Below are positions 1-13,900 of a DNA stretch of 64,000 nucleotides, piece after piece (the first letter of the stretch is position 1; every line of letters begins with the position of its first letter). The translations under genes were made by a program, and so were the position numbers. The DNA lies in NCBI GenBank assembly GCA_914767715.1, contig OU612070.1:1071501-1135500 (forward strand). The letters are read 5' to 3'. This stretch comes from Membranipora membranacea. Its lineage: Eukaryota > Bryozoa > Gymnolaemata > Cheilostomatida > Membraniporidae. The notes beneath the pieces were generated by a model, which had not been told where the DNA came from, made no database searches, and saw only the letters and a list, made by a program, of their open reading frames with translations.

Positions 1-1335
1 GACACTTTCCCTATAAGTGTCGCTGATAACAGCTCGGCATCAAGATAAACTTCCAATAACCCCAACTCCAGTTACACCAAGAAGTTAACTGCTACAGCTA
101 ATATTGGGGATCAGCGATTATATTATATTATAGGTGATCACTGAGCAAAGACAACCAACTGGTGAACACTGTCAAAATATACTACAGCTATTATACACAG
201 CCAGTATATGTCACTAAATACTAATACAATGGGCATTTGTTGACACAATGTTTAGCTGAAGTAGAACATTCAATAGACAGTAATTTGAGTATAATAGAAT
301 TCTTCAAACAAAGACCATTATATATATAACAAAAATCTACAACCAAGGAAACCATGATCTATGTAAACAAAGTTCTATAATGATTTCTTGACATCAAAAG
401 AAGCATTGGTAATTAGGGAGTGTTTTGGGCTGGCCTACAATAACAAGAATATTGAACTCAAGCCCTCCCTGGAGATGGGTATACTACAAATAGACATTCC
501 CTGTGGCGGGCTAACAGTGCAACCAACGGTACTGACTAACTGCACTAATAATCACCATATTCATGTTGACACGACACATAGCAATCACCTATCACTAAGG
601 AAAATAAGGAAAATATTTATTCAAAATTCTAGACTTCAATTCTTAACACCTTCTGTCTATTCGCCTCATTAGAATTAATCGCTGTCAAATGGTGCGGAAA
701 ACTCCCACACACCTCGCTGGGAAAAAAACCAACTGATCAACCAAATTTACTTCTAGATCATCCTGCCAAAAGAGGAACGTGTTACATCAACCCATTAAAC
801 TTTGTCTGATTGTAATAGCATTTACCTTCCAAAACACAGAGCAGAGAGGAACAACAGGTAAAACAAAAACTTGTAGCGTTAACCTGTGATGTACGACCAA
901 ACAATCAATCAGGCTCAGTCCACCAGCGATAGTAACATATCTACCTGATGGTAACATATCTACCTGATGGTAACATATCTACCTGATAGTAACATATCTA
1001 CCTGATAGTAACATATCTACCTGATGGTGACATATCTACCTGATGGTAACATATCTACCTGATGGTAACATATCTACCTGATGGTAACATATCTACCTGA
1101 TGGTAATTGTTACAGAAATTACATACACTGTCTGAGCACACACTACACTGATCGCATAATGTAGTAAAAGATGAGCTAGGCATGTATTTGCATATTTGGG
1201 AACAGATTATCAGAATTACGGAATTACGCAGTGTATTTAAGCAACTAGTTATCTCCCCTTGGAAAGAAAGAACGCAACTACCATTATTTCGGAAGCAATG
1301 TAGCGGACAGACATACAGACAGATATTTGACTTAC
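1..1335. other. Non-coding stretch, probably intron of the CEP170-like gene
   Basis: No exon with both splice signals and family similarity was found on either strand here. The only clear structure is the 19-bp tandem array at 928-1107. The next CEP170-like exon is presumably left of the window. An exon hidden in 400-560 or 870-930 cannot be excluded. Confidence 0.5.
928..1107. repeat. 19-bp minisatellite, about 9.5 copies
   Basis: The unit GTAACATATCTACCTGATG is repeated head to tail with only a few substitutions (for example GATAG for GATGG, and GTGAC for GTAAC in one copy). It lies in the presumed intron downstream of the last visible CEP170-like exon. Confidence 0.95.
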
Positions 1336-4300
1336 CTTATTAATGACAGAAGGTTGTACAGTATACGTATCCTCTGTTTTAGTACTGCCTAACTCCACAT
1401 TGAGGCTACCGTTCACTACTTTGTTAGCACCGTTTAATTCGTTTTTATCTGGTGAACTACAAATTGACCGAGTGATCACAAGATAACGAAGCGTTGCCCT
1501 TCTTCTTTTTTTTTAAAACAACATTTCTTTGATGTCTATGTCATTCCCACGAGGTAATGTTTTCTTATATAATGGAATATTCTCATCATTTATATGATGA
1601 GGAGGACTGGTGGACCAATGTATTTATTAAATTGATAAGGAAAACACAATAGCCTGTCTTACAATAGACAGTTTTCTGAGCTCTTATTTATGCCTCAATT
1701 CGGAGTTGTCCTCTCTCCAGTTTGATACTTTTAACCCACGCCGCATAGTAAAAACCTGCTGAAAGAGGGTTATCTTGAAAACCGCTTATGTGAGGATAAA
1801 AATGATTTTTGATTCAGAGTCTCCACCATTAAAACCCTGTTTGACAGGGTTTTCAAATCATTGGAGGCTTGAATGTTGATAAATCTTAATTTTAGTGACG
1901 AAACTCGTGAAAAATTCTGCCAAATTGTCCGCAAAACAGACAGAAAATACTATAATTGACTATCCAAATACTTAAATTATTTCCCAAACTATGTCCATAT
2001 GAGTTTTCAATGTTGCAGATTTTGAAGCAAAAATAATTTTTATCCTATTATAAGCGGTTTTCAAGATAACCCTCTTTTCAGCACGTTTCTCCTACGCGGC
2101 GTGGGTTAACAGTACCAAACTGGAGAGAGGACAACTCTGAATTGAGGCCTAAATCAGAGCTAAAAAAACTGTCTATAAAACATATCAATTGGTTAGAGTG
2201 AAGGATAATGATTTACTTTGAGTATACCATACTGAATTAAATCTAACATTTATGATCATTATTAACAATGATGAGATTGTGTGTGTGGCTGTATAAGGTT
2301 AAATTTCAAACAGAAGGAAATACCACATCTTACTGCAAAACTGATCAATATTTAGGGGAATAAATGTGTAACTCACCCATTAATCTCCTCTCCTCCTGTG
2401 TCGTTCAGTGAAGTCTCAGTACTCAGACCGAACACTTTATCTATCTCCTCCCTGGCTTCTTGTAAGTCTTTATTATCCTCATCTATAGTATAAGTGCCGC
2501 TCTCTGATACCTTGTCCCCGTCGTCGAATGTGCGAGATTTAGTTAATGAGGGGTGATGTGGAGATTGTACGAGTTCTGGCATAGTTGATGATCTGAAAAT
2601 GGGCAAATACTCAGATAAAAAAAACAGTGAGCAGAGAGCAGTGAGGGTATGACAAAAAGGCGGCCTAACAACATTCCCACAATGCAATTGTGACTGGTAA
2701 ATCCTGGTAAATTTAACAATTCAATTTCAGAAAACTGTAACAATTATGCAACAGCGCAACTTCAAGTGTGTCTTGGCTATTGTTAATCAGCCTTAAAAAC
2801 TATATGGGGGGGGGGGGGGCACAGATTTACATGAAATGAAAGTAGTGAGTGCTTCTCAGTCCAATCCAAAGTGAAAATCTAAGTGAACATCATTCATCTC
2901 ATCCCCATTATATCCACCTCGGACATTCACACAATAAAAAAACCTGTGTAACACCCAGCCAACATCGAATCAAGCAAGCAAAGTACTGTAATAGTCTACT
3001 CAGAGATTCATCGAGAAATTCATCAGAAATATCTACAAATCTCATCAGTGTTCTAACAATAAAAAGATTACCTGTCCTCATCCCCATGATAAAATAACTG
3101 CTGTGAAGACCTGCAATGTAATCCAGTTACAGAATAAACTCGTCTTGAGCAGCTGTTCCTGCTGCTGCTGCTTTGACGGAAAAATGCCAAGCTTTGAGAG
3201 AAGGTGCTCATAGTGGTTGATACTCAGGGCTTCAGAAGAGTGTCACACCTGATCTTACTGATAGTCTAATGTGATAAGGAAGCTCTAATCATATCTAATT
3301 TTCATGGCTGACTAATTTTGGTGACTTTGATAGAACAGACATTGCTTATTTTTTACTTTACAGTATTGGCTACTATGGTGATTTCTAGAGTGGCGTCAAA
3401 TGTGTAGCAACTGATCAAGAGATAAATATAAAGATGACTGCGTTAAAATTCTCACATCTTTGGGTAAATACTGATCATCGCTTCATATGATCATCTGTAG
3501 TGATGATCAACTTTGTGAGATTTTGACTTGGAAATGTATATCAGAACAGAAAAAAATTATTTTCTCATTAACCAACTACTTTGTTGATATTGGTTACCAA
3601 GGATTAGTTATCTACTCTGGTTAAAATTCAGAGTGAAATCCTTATAACATAGACATATAATATCAGAGAAGATAAACACAATAAACACTACTAACCTGTT
3701 TAATGCTCTAGCCTCTGAATACATTGAGTATTCCGTCTCTTCATCCGTGTCCTTCACCCTTATTTGACCTTGAGCTTTATCAGGTGGTGTATAGAACATT
3801 TTATTGATGAGGAACATCGAGGGATTGTCGTCTGCGGTGTTTGATTGTTGGTTGTTGGAGGAAGACAGAGATTTAGACTGGGGAGATTTTCTTGCTGGAG
3901 ATTTGGTTCGTGTTGGAGATTTACTCTTGCGAGGATTGCCTGGACTGTTTTTCTACAATATAAGTGCCTTGTATTAACATTATATCATATTGTATTACAC
4001 AAAATATATCATATAAGTATATATATATAAACAAGTTTATGGAGTAACATCGTTCTCATCATAACGAACCAGATTAGGGAAAGATCTTTTCAGCATCCAT
4101 AACCTGAACCAGAGTGCAGCAGCGTTACCTGTTACTCTTTGCCTCAACTAACCTGATTAGTGGAGCTCTGCTGATCCTTTTGTCGCTCAGCGGACCGTTC
4201 AGCTGACATACTCAGTCTCTCCCTGCGCTCTCTGAAGCTCTTCCTCAGATTCTCAGGGAGGAAGTTACTCAGCTTCTCACCACCAGCAGACATAGGTAAC

Positions 4301-7300
4301 TCTGATACCTCCTCTTGTTCCTCCAGACTATCCTCCAGGTCTACAGTGAAGGAGAGAGGCTTACTACCATCTCCTCCCGCTACAGAGAGGAATAGAGAAT
4401 GCATTAAAGTTATGTTATTCTATTTGAATTCGAGTTCTTTGTTGTGGTTTGACAGTTTGTAGTGCCTCATGAAATTCATCTGATGAGGAATTTAGAGACT
4501 GTCATCTGTGTGTACGTCTGTGTGTCTGTATGTCTGTGTGTATTGACTGTCATCAACTGTAGAAACGTCAGCAAGCTGCACTAATATAGATGTGATAAAT
4601 GAAAATCTGACTAATAGTTCGCAACCTTATCACAATAATTGACATCCACAAAGCAAGTTTAACCCTAAGGCCAGTTCTAATCTGCAATTCTATTATTATT
4701 TATTATAAAATATGGTACACTACTACATACAGACAGACATACAGACAGACATGCAGACTAAGCCTGGACTTACTCAGCACTGCAGACATGTTCTTAGGAG
4801 GATTAGGTGGAGACGATCTGCTCGACGACACAGCGGCAGCAGCTTTAGTAACCTCGGCAGCATTTGCTGACTTCTGTTGTTTCTCTTGTTCTCGCTGACT
4901 CTGTATATCCTTTAGTAACTGCTTGTTGTGTTCGTCAGCATCATTCTCTCCCCACCAGGAGGGCTGACCGTACAATGGTGTACTCTTCTTTACTGCTGTG
5001 CCAGCTATCATAAATAAAATATTCTACATGAATATTCTTACTTATACTTAGACATAATGAATTGCTTAGCAGTGTTTCTTAAAATATTGGAAGAAAAAAA
5101 AAATGAACTTCCCAATTTGAGACTTGGCGTGAAAGCCTTCTGTGCCTATTTTTTTATGCGTGAATTATCGCCACATGATAATAATTGATCTTCGGATCTG
5201 AAGTGAAGCAGAAAATTTCCCCTGCTCAATAAAATCATTGATTTATCCTATCATTGAAATGCATTGATATGTAACAGTTGACTGGTTTACTTACAGAAGC
5301 TAACATCAGCATGTATAATATCTACAGCTCTGCGCTGTGGTGTAAAACTTTGGTGATGATGTGAGGAAGTCATATTTGATGCCTGTGATTCATGGTGTTT
5401 GTTCACGTGAGTACTGCAAAGCACACAGCAAGACGTAAAGCAGATATCAGAACAGTTATATATGTTTTGTACTCAAACAAATGTTACTTGAAATTTTTAC
5501 AGATTATAAACAGAAGTTGTCCACTCCTTGAACTTGAAGTTCGGAGAGTAGACAACCACGCAATGTAAACCTATTACATAGTGATCTTCCTCACTAGTGG
5601 GTCCAACGGTACTGCTGAGTACACAAGGCAACTGAGAATGGTCTAATACTGGTGTAGGGGTCAAACAGGTCAAGGTCAAACATAATATTCATTCTGAATG
5701 TTCATCGACCCACTAGGGACTTGGACTGGAAAAGGTAAAATTCAATGAAACACAACATAGCTGATATAATATCAGAGTGGCATGATACATTATAGTCATA
5801 GTTTTTTTCTAGGTGAAACTGGTTATTATAACATCCGGCTGTCATCATTCCAATGAAGCCAAGCTATGTCTGGGCTCTCAAAGAAAAACAGAGACAGGTG
5901 GAGGTACCAATGACTGAGCGTATATAACTACTACTTAATACTTGACTTACTTGAGTATAGGATCTAGGGGCATACGCTCCTCCACGTCATGTATTACATG
6001 CTGCTGATGGTGAGGATGATACTCCTGATACATGATGGGAACTTTATCCCTGTGTTGAGGTACTGGTGACTGTCTACTGTTAGGCTGAGTACTTAAATCT
6101 AATGGAGACAATGCGGGGCTCCTCTGTCTACCGCCATCACAGTGTGCTACATGAACTGTCTCCAAATCAGAGTTAGCTCCACATGAATGGTGTAAATCTT
6201 GTTCCTTGATGCAGCCCTGCAAAAGAAGCAATAATGAGCTTCAATTATAGCCTACTAATAAAATAGTAGCAGTTTTTGCATCTATTTTTTTCCAGAATAA
6301 GGATGGCGTCAAGCTTACAGGTTTGAGAACAGTTTAGTTACTCGTCATAATCTCCTATAAATATGATGATCTAAGGTTGTTTACCAGCAGAAAGCCATGT
6401 ATATGTTAATTCAATATATAATATAGTGGAGAAAAAACCATAGACGACAAATTTCATAATGATATTAGTTGTAGTTGCAATACAAGGCAGGTACCATTTC
6501 GGTGAAGTCATCACAGATAGCCCTAAGGAGTAGGCAGGCAGGTATAACACCGAGTGTGACTTATAATACTGTTAGTGATAATTATACAGAAGTACTCTCA
6601 AACAATATAAGAATCAGTGTCCTGAGATCTAAAGCAACCAACACCATGCAGAAAGTCATTGCGTTCATCATACGTCAGATCTAGAGTAAGTTTGACCCAG
6701 TTTGCATCTTTGGTTACTTCCATTCTTCTGGTAAGCTTTGAGCTCGTGTGGGAGTAACTCCAAATGTAAACATATTGGATCAAACTTAATCTACGATCAA
6801 TATTCTCTTAAAAAACGTACAATCAATTGGTATCATATAATGGTATAGAGGGGAAGCTAAGAAATGATTACTTTCAATATGTCTTGTGGCCAGTAGTTAA
6901 CTTGGATGACTTCATATGGCGGCAGTTCATTATCAAACACGCATAAGGTGTAAGCCGAAAGTTTAATTGATGGAATGCCACCAAATTCCAACTTTCCTGT
7001 TTTGCCCTCGATCTAATCATTACCCTTAGGCTGAGAATTGTTTGAGTATTTTGACGGGGCTGGGAGTAGGTTCTGCCTCAAGATTAGTATTCAAGCTAGG
7101 CATAGAGAGTCACTTTGGGCCTGTCTCATATTAGTCAACCATACCAGAATATGTATATTGATATTTAAAAATAAAAATTGTGGGTTAAAATCGCAAGTGT
7201 TGTCTCCGTCCGAGGACTGAGAAATATCAGTGCCTTAAGGGCGCGGCCGCCGTATTCGGCGCCAAGTTGCTCTCAGTTTGCAGGCAGGTCTAAATTAATT

Positions 7301-10300
7301 CTGTTCTTTAAAAATGAAAGAAGTCTTAGAGTTAGACTTGGTATGCGAGGGCCACAGAGGGTCTGGCAGCACATGTAACTCTGAGAAGCATATCCAGGGA
7401 TACAACAACACAAGTTCTCATGGATGTCATCATGATTAAATTATGATGATTACCTCACATTCAGCTATATCAGTGACATTCTGAAATCAACATTCATTTA
7501 CATAAAATTGAATATTTAGGGGACACTATATGTATATCTGTACAAGTTTACTTTACGCTCAGAGGTATTTGTCTCCGTTGCTGGAAGCAATGCTGTCCAT
7601 AAGAAGATAAATGGCAAAGTGTAGTACGTGGGGATGAGGCATCTCACAACTAATGAACTAACTCCGCACACCACACTGAATGTAATGTCCAGGAATATTC
7701 AGAAGTAGATTATGCTTCATGTATCAGGATATATACCGACCACCAGGTAGTACACAAAATATTAAACTGTGTGAGATTCTGCTGTCATGAATAATATAAA
7801 TTATCAAGTTGGTAAGGTACATAGAGTTAATATACAAGAACCCTATGGCAGAATATGATAAAATACCAATAGTCCCCATTATATAAGGGGCCACTCCTTG
7901 ATTTAGACAAAATTCCTTTTTAAGACTAACTGACTGAGGTTAATATTCCACTAACCTGACACTCCGCTAGTGAGGGTCTCTGATCCCATTTGGGTCTACT
8001 GCTACTCCTAGACAGGGGTGTATGTGCCTGCTGCTCATCACTAGGGGTGTTAGCCGAGCTGGTATGGCTTGATATGGTATCCATAGAGTGAGACTGTGAG
8101 ATCTTATATGATACACTGTCTCCTAGTAGGGTTTTCTCGACTTGGAAGGGCTTACTCTGTACACAGCAGTCAAGGACACAACACAGTAAATATATATGTA
8201 TTCTAAAATAGGTTCTTATTCAGGAGACAAAACTATTGGAATGTCTTAGATAGGAAGCAGGCAGGCAGGGCTACACAGCCTCTGTAGAGAAGGAGCTTGG
8301 GGTAGCTATTTAACACACACAAGGCTGTGTTTTCCACTTGGGTGCCTAATGCCCTCGCTGCTGCATGTTACATCTATCCCACTTGGGTGGAGGAGGTGGT
8401 CTTTCAATTAAAACCTGCCAAAATCACTACCAAGTAGCTCCACGCTGAGAAGGCGAGATCTTCCAGAAGTCTCATTCCCAAATCGCTCACTGCTTCATGG
8501 AGCTATGTATCATCTGAGTGATAGACTTGGGACATTTTCTCAATTTGAAGACCACCAGAGGAATTTTGGGCGAAGTGACTACAATTTCTAACATCAGATA
8601 TCCGGCACTCTTATCTGCAATTAATGTCATTTAGCGACTTCCGAAAGCAATATTATAGGCCTACCTATGGAGGTCATTGGTAATTATTAATGGGCCCTAA
8701 GCTTATGCATAAGTATCAGTTTGATTATAAGCTAGTTTCAGGGCTCAGTATGGTTGCCATTTGGGATTTTGGGATTCCAGCAACTCCAAAATATCAAAAT
8801 TTGAGTCTTCAAACATACAATTATTGTTTTTGTTCCTACCAGTTAAAAACTACTGTGAATCTCAAAGCTGGGTGTACAAATAATACATTAAATGGGTGGT
8901 GAGTAAAATATCGGTGTGCAACAAAAGGATATCATTACTGCCGAGTTTGATGGAGTCTCCCTCATCTATAGTGATGTATGTCTGGTCTGGTATTCTTCTG
9001 TCGTTTAAGTAGGTCTGTAAAATAAACAAACACACTTAGGCCTATACACATGACCTCATGTTGTGTAGTGTGTTGGTGACTAGTCTCTCGTACATTCTGG
9101 ACATGACATGCAAAATACAGGCTTTATTGACAGGACTGTCAGGGTGTGGACCTAGTATGGCCAACACATCCACCCTACCCATATACTGAGGTGAGCTGGT
9201 AAATTACTAGCTAGACAATCGTTTGGTAGCTGTTAGGTGTACATCATAACTTTCCTTGTATACTGAAAATACTACTACACTACAGATCAAAAACTTTATT
9301 CAGCAAGCAGCACATCGTGGTGTATGCTGTATTTTAACACCAGCAGTAGGCATCATTATTCATCAAGTGCCTACGATTCCAGATTACCGGTTTATCAGAA
9401 ACACAAAAAAGCTTGATTTAGCTCAGGAAGTTTTGAAGCCATCAGACTTGTGACATCACAATTCACAATCACAACTAGATACTCACCCCAGCTGATGATC
9501 CAAGATCTTTGATTTTGAACTTATTCTGATAGTGATCAAATGTGATAACAGCGTGTCGCTTGTCTATTCCTTCACTCTGCAACATGATCATAATACATAT
9601 GACTTTAAAAGAGTAAGAATAGAAAATTAACCTCCAACCACTTGAAGTGTGCACATAACATCAACTGAACACCAAAACCTTCCCATATTCAGTGTCTCAT
9701 GTGAAAGTAAAGTGTACCAGAACACACCATCTCTCTTTACATGTGACAGCCTATCAAGTACCTGCACTCATTAAAATAGTAGTTTAGTTTAGTCAATTAT
9801 CCTTCATGAATAACTTCATTTGAATAAACCTAATTTTGCTTGGCAACTGACCCAAGTAGGCACTTCTTACATCAATAGTGAGAGAGTGATGACACATTCA
9901 GGGGGCACCTGCTCACACAGAAATGCAACTTCTCACATCGATGTTTGTAAACTTGTAATGCACTCGTAAAATAACATTGACCAGTAATCCAGTTATAGAC
10001 AGAACATTATTGAGCTTACCGCTTACTCATGATTAGGCTCACATAATGACTGCTACTGTGTACTACACACACATCAACATTCGAGTAAATAATTGTGGAA
10101 GGCAATTAGTAACCTAGACAGGCTTATCATAATGACCATCTGGCTAGGGACCTTTATCAAGAAAAGGACCAGTAATTAGCGTCTCTAGGACTTGTGTAGT
10201 AAACTGTGTAAGCCTTGTAAACCTCGAGTTATTTAAACATACACACCTGCAAAAATAGGGCTCGCACTGGAAGGGTATAAACCCAATAACCCAATCTTGG

Positions 10301-10911
10301 AATACTGGGATCCTTTATCCCAGGACTCACAAAGTTATGAAGGATTTTAAAGTGTGATTTCAACGAGGGGAGAGGGGGAAGCTCAAAACTAGCTATAATC
10401 TAACGGCCGAGTAGCGTCTGAATATAACATGACTGTACTACACTGGAGGTCTTCTTCTTACTTCTTACATTTCGCTTTTATCCCTGTGATTGACCCGCTT
10501 TTTGAAGGATCCAGAGCCCAATCTGTGGTTATCTTTGATTTTGTGGCACTGTGTGGGCATTTGATAATTATAACGCCACAAAATCCTCGATGAAACAAAT
10601 ACCCCACCCATAAACACAATGTAAGGTCATGCTTTAGGTAGGTAGACCTACGAGGTTCTGATGCTGTACAGCCCCAGAGAAAAACAGCCCTAACTTGTTT
10701 GAGCCCTCTAAATTCTAACCCCCATCTGACAGCTTTTCTTGCTGGTTTGAGGATAAAACTTGCGCTTATTCCTCAAACACAAATATTGCATTACAAGCCA
10801 ATCATATCTCACCTCTATGTTAATATCACATTCAGAGCTGCCGACAAATACCATAGTAGTAGGAAGTTTGTAACTCGTACCATCCTCACGTGATAACTTC
10901 CAATCAGCCAT
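1336..10911 (-). CDS. CEP170: CEP170-like centrosomal protein, FHA domain, 5' part (partial)
   Basis: Eleven exons give about 637 residues in one frame: 10911-10813, 9576-9487, 9014-8933, 8158-7956, 6216-5951, 5413-5295, 5004-4774, 4379-4153, 3952-3696, 2592-2377, 1456-1336. All junction phases match. Exons 1-4 encode an N-terminal FHA domain: start MADWKLSRED, then FVGSSE, the KRHAVI core, KDLGSSAGTYLNDRRIP and YITIDEGDSIKLG. This is the CEP170 pattern, where FHA begins at residue 1. Downstream is Ser/Pro/Lys-rich, with the family-like stretches YGQPSWWGENDADEH and KPLSFTVDLED. Family knowledge: CEP170 binds microtubules and sits at subdistal appendages of the mother centriole; the FHA fold reads phosphothreonine. 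The C-terminal region and stop are beyond the left edge. The intron after exon 3 is AT-AC rather than GT-AG. The start was chosen because the FHA fold begins immediately after it. I am sure of the family, not of CEP170 versus CEP170B. Confidence 0.85.
1665..2175. mobile_element. MITE family A, copy 1 (TA-flanked, long TIRs)
   Basis: A 511-bp element with inverted ends of roughly 130 bp: it starts TAGACAGTTTTCTGAGCTC and ends in the reverse complement with some changes. The TIR includes a GAGAGAGGACAACTC-like segment and ACCCTCTTTCAGCA. No open frame is present. The outermost TA on each side is compatible with a Tc1/mariner-type TA target duplication. It lies in a CEP170-like intron. A second copy of nearly equal length is at 54607-55118. 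Confidence 0.9.
2806..2819 (+). repeat. poly(G) run of 14
   Basis: A homopolymer in a CEP170-like intron. Similar runs occur at 27825-27839 (G15) and 32694-32710 (C17). Lengths of such runs are unreliable in assemblies. Confidence 0.9.
4722..4758. repeat. Short ACAGACAGACAT-type tandem repeat beside a splice donor
   Basis: About three copies of a 12-bp ACAGACAGACAT-like unit lie in the CEP170-like intron, starting 16 bp beyond the donor of the exon that ends at 4774. A related TGTGTGTCTGTATGTC tract is at 4508-4545. Confidence 0.7.
7172..7290 (-). mobile_element. SINE family S, 5'-truncated copy
   Basis: In reverse orientation this matches the 3' 120 bp of the SINE at 23935-24177, including the segments AACTGAGAGCAACTTGG, CACTGATATTTCTCAGTCC and the tail TTTTAACCCACAATTTTT. 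The tRNA-like head is missing, as expected for a 5'-truncated retroposed copy. It lies in a CEP170-like intron. Confidence 0.85.
8159..8932 (-). other. U12-type (AT-AC) intron of the CEP170-like gene
   Basis: Read on the minus strand, exon 3 ends after the first base of a codon and the intron opens with ATATCCTTTT, the canonical minor-spliceosome AT-AC 5' splice site. It closes with TCCTTGACTGCTGTGTAC, which holds a U12 branch motif (TCCTTGAC) about 11 nt before a terminal AC. Joining there keeps the frame and gives KLGSNESKPFQVEK, the expected end of the FHA domain. No GT donor in this stretch gives an open frame. The intron is 774 nt and contains a small inverted-repeat element at 8396-8556. 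Confidence 0.8.
8396..8556. mobile_element. MITE family B, degenerate copy
   Basis: The ends GGTGGTCTTTCAATT and AATTTGAAGACCACC are inverted repeats. The interior shares TCGCTCACT and CATGGAGCTAT with the better-preserved element at 19117-19361. It lies inside the AT-AC intron of the CEP170-like gene. Confidence 0.7.
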
Positions 10912-13900
10912 ACCTTATCTCACATAATATACCGCCGTCACTTTCCCTCCCCGAAGCGGACACGATATCCTCGTGTTTTGTGGAGTTAATAAGTACTTGT
11001 TGTGTCACTCACACCAATAACTCTGATCAATGGAGACGATCACCTCCCCAGTTGTTGATTTCTTTCTCGTAGTGAAAGCAGTGTGTCATTATCCAACTCA
11101 AGAATAGTCTACAATGATACAATGTATGATAGTACAATGTATGATATGATTGGTGGTGGTGATTACAATAACGCAAGCAGTGCATAAACACCCTCGTTAA
11201 GTTTTAGAGGATGTAGAAATGAAGTGACAACTTCTCAGAACAAAACTTGCATACCCATGAGGAATGAATGTTTGAGAGAGGTAAGTTTGGCTAATTCGAG
11301 GGTGACTTAATAGTAGCTAGCACCAATTCTAGGTAGCTAGGGTGGGAGTTTTTATGATATAAAGGAGGAGAACAATGTAAGCTAGCCATCATTTCATGAT
11401 TTTGGTCCTATGCGGAAAGAAAAAGCGTTCCTCCTGCCAACTCTTTGCTGGGCTAGGATATATGAATATTATAATATGCTATGGTGCTTGGCTGCAAAAA
11501 CCTTCTGGGAATTGAATGGTCTCAGAGAATGAGTAATGTAAAATTGAAAGGTCTGATCGATCATTATGTTGAGCAGTTGTTGGATTTCATGAGAAAACTA
11601 ACCCTGTGAAGTATTAATAGAAGCTAATATTTTTGTTAATATGAGCTTAATTATTGCGCAAACCTACTCCTTGATACAGATATGAAAGCTACAATGCATC
11701 AACACCAGAGTAAACATGGATTTGGTGTTGGAGATCATGTAACAATTGCACGTAAGCCAATCCTCAAGATGAAATCTAGTATGCAAGCAAGCACCAGCAA
11801 AACAACATAACATCCAAACTAGAACTAAATCCAGGTCTTGAGAACTGACCATCGAAGAAGAATTTGACCCCGCGGTCCGGAAAAAAAACACGCAAAAAAA
11901 AAATTCTCGAATTCGTGCAAAATCGGCTAGACAAAGCGATTGTCTAAGAGGGCAACACTGAAACAGCATAAAATTGTCCGATAGGCAAGATATGATCACC
12001 GATCCAACTAATTTATGAGCTGGGGATATATAAGCCGCCCCAGTTGTACCCGTTATTACCAGTAGGATACCCATCCGATTAGCTAATTAGCAGCTGTCAT
12101 GGTGAGGGCACAACCATTGTAAGGATGCCAAAATACTTTATCTCGCTACTAGGCAGTTCGGTAGCCTATCTCAGCTACTCGATTGATTGCATAAATTCTT
12201 AATTCATTTACAATTGATAAAAAGGAAAGATTGCTGGTAGATAATGAAGTGAGCAGTAATATATCCTTATTCTCTGATAATAAGATGTATAGATGGAATA
12301 GAGAGAGTTACTTATTCTACTCTAATGATGCGTACATTCCAGATAGAAATCTATGACTCACCTGTTCAGAGCAAGAATTTGAGTAAAACACCTTTTTACC
12401 GAATACCTACTAAGGGAAATTATTGGTCAGCGCCCTGACTTTGATGTACAATTTTCTCTGGTCTAATGCAATTAGGGATGAGAAGAAACAACCTCTATTC
12501 TTTCTGCAATTACCAACTTCAGATGCAGCGATAACTTATTCCTAATTAGAAAGAAAGAGCTTGTGACCGAAAGTAAAACCACATTATAACACTGCCACAA
12601 ATTACATACAAATAAAACTATTACATTTGTTTATGAACACAGTGACTGCATAAAGGACATCCATATATAAAGTAGTCAAAGTCGAGTACGCTGCTGCCAT
12701 CTTTGTGAGCATAAAAATGGAAAGCTCACTAGCCCACAAGGGATTTACTGATAGAGTATAGGCATTAGCTTTAGAAGCTAAATCAGTATTTTATTGAGCA
12801 GTCAGCCTCTATATCAATCAATAAGCTCTATCTCTATATCCACGTTTATCTAAATATTAAAGAGAGGCAATGAAAGTGGATGCCTGATTCATGTTAGATT
12901 CAGCATCGTAATGAGAAAATGAAGCCCTAACAGTGAATGAAGCTAAAACTGGGATTGGCGTAATGATTGCAGTGCTTATTATTTACACCTGAGTTAACTG
13001 TTATAACAAGCTCTGTAGGTGCTGCTTTCTGCTGACAGCAATGCATTGACTCAACAATAATATGTGAAATACGGGAAGGGGGATATACTCAATATGCTGA
13101 AAGTAATGTCCAGAAAGTCATATGAGACTGTCCGATCTCTACAATCGGTACACTTGTACTCAAATCATGGTACATATCTTTAAAAAATAATCAAACTTTC
13201 AAAACCAGCATAGGGTATAAGAATATGGATGTAAAATGTGGTATTCACATTGAGATGTCAGACCACCTAACATTCTCTGTAATGATTTACTGATAATATA
13301 GAGGAGTAATAGGGGCTATTACTATCACTTATCTTAATCAGTCACTAAGCGTTCCCTTTTAAGTGTTCATTATATAATCAAGTAAATATTGTGCATGAAT
13401 AACTAGTAATCTAAAGTTACTGATTTCCGTCGATATTATCAATGAAGTGAGTTAGAGCTGAAACAAATCTACAAGTCACTCAAGTACTCAATAGGTAGTC
13501 ATAGAGCCAAGTCAATGAGACAGAAAACTAATTGAGCAATATAAACGTGCTTTGTAAAAGTGTCAATGAACAGGAACACAGTGGATACCAGCGAACCAGA
13601 AGACCGTGCAAATGAATTGAATAAGTCAAAAGACAGGGAGTAATATTTCTGGTCTGAAATGAAACCACTCGATAAATAAATCAAACTCAATGTATCCAGT
13701 ATCCAAGGATTCATTGTGTAGCTATGACTCTAGCCACTGCAAACTCATATTGCTACCATTCAACACAGCTGACCATTATCCCTTTGGTAGACTTACTACT
13801 TTTATGGATAGCAAAGAATAGAAAATAAGAATACTGATTAACTGATAGCCAATCGCCGATAACACCCAGTATGCCCATGCTCAAAACAGAAAGATATAAT

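Noticed and set aside
3440-3530. Imperfect inverted repeat (TGATCATC with GATGATCA; TTCTCACA with TGTGAGA)
   Set aside because: The arms are short and interrupted, no target duplication was found, and it may be chance.
12021-12040. TATATAAG as a plus-strand promoter
   Set aside because: No gene, exon or transcript start could be placed behind it, and such motifs are common in AT-rich DNA.
11664-12074. 136-codon minus-strand frame
   Set aside because: No recognisable domain, no matching splice partners, and hydrophobic or low-information composition typical of chance frames in AT-rich DNA.
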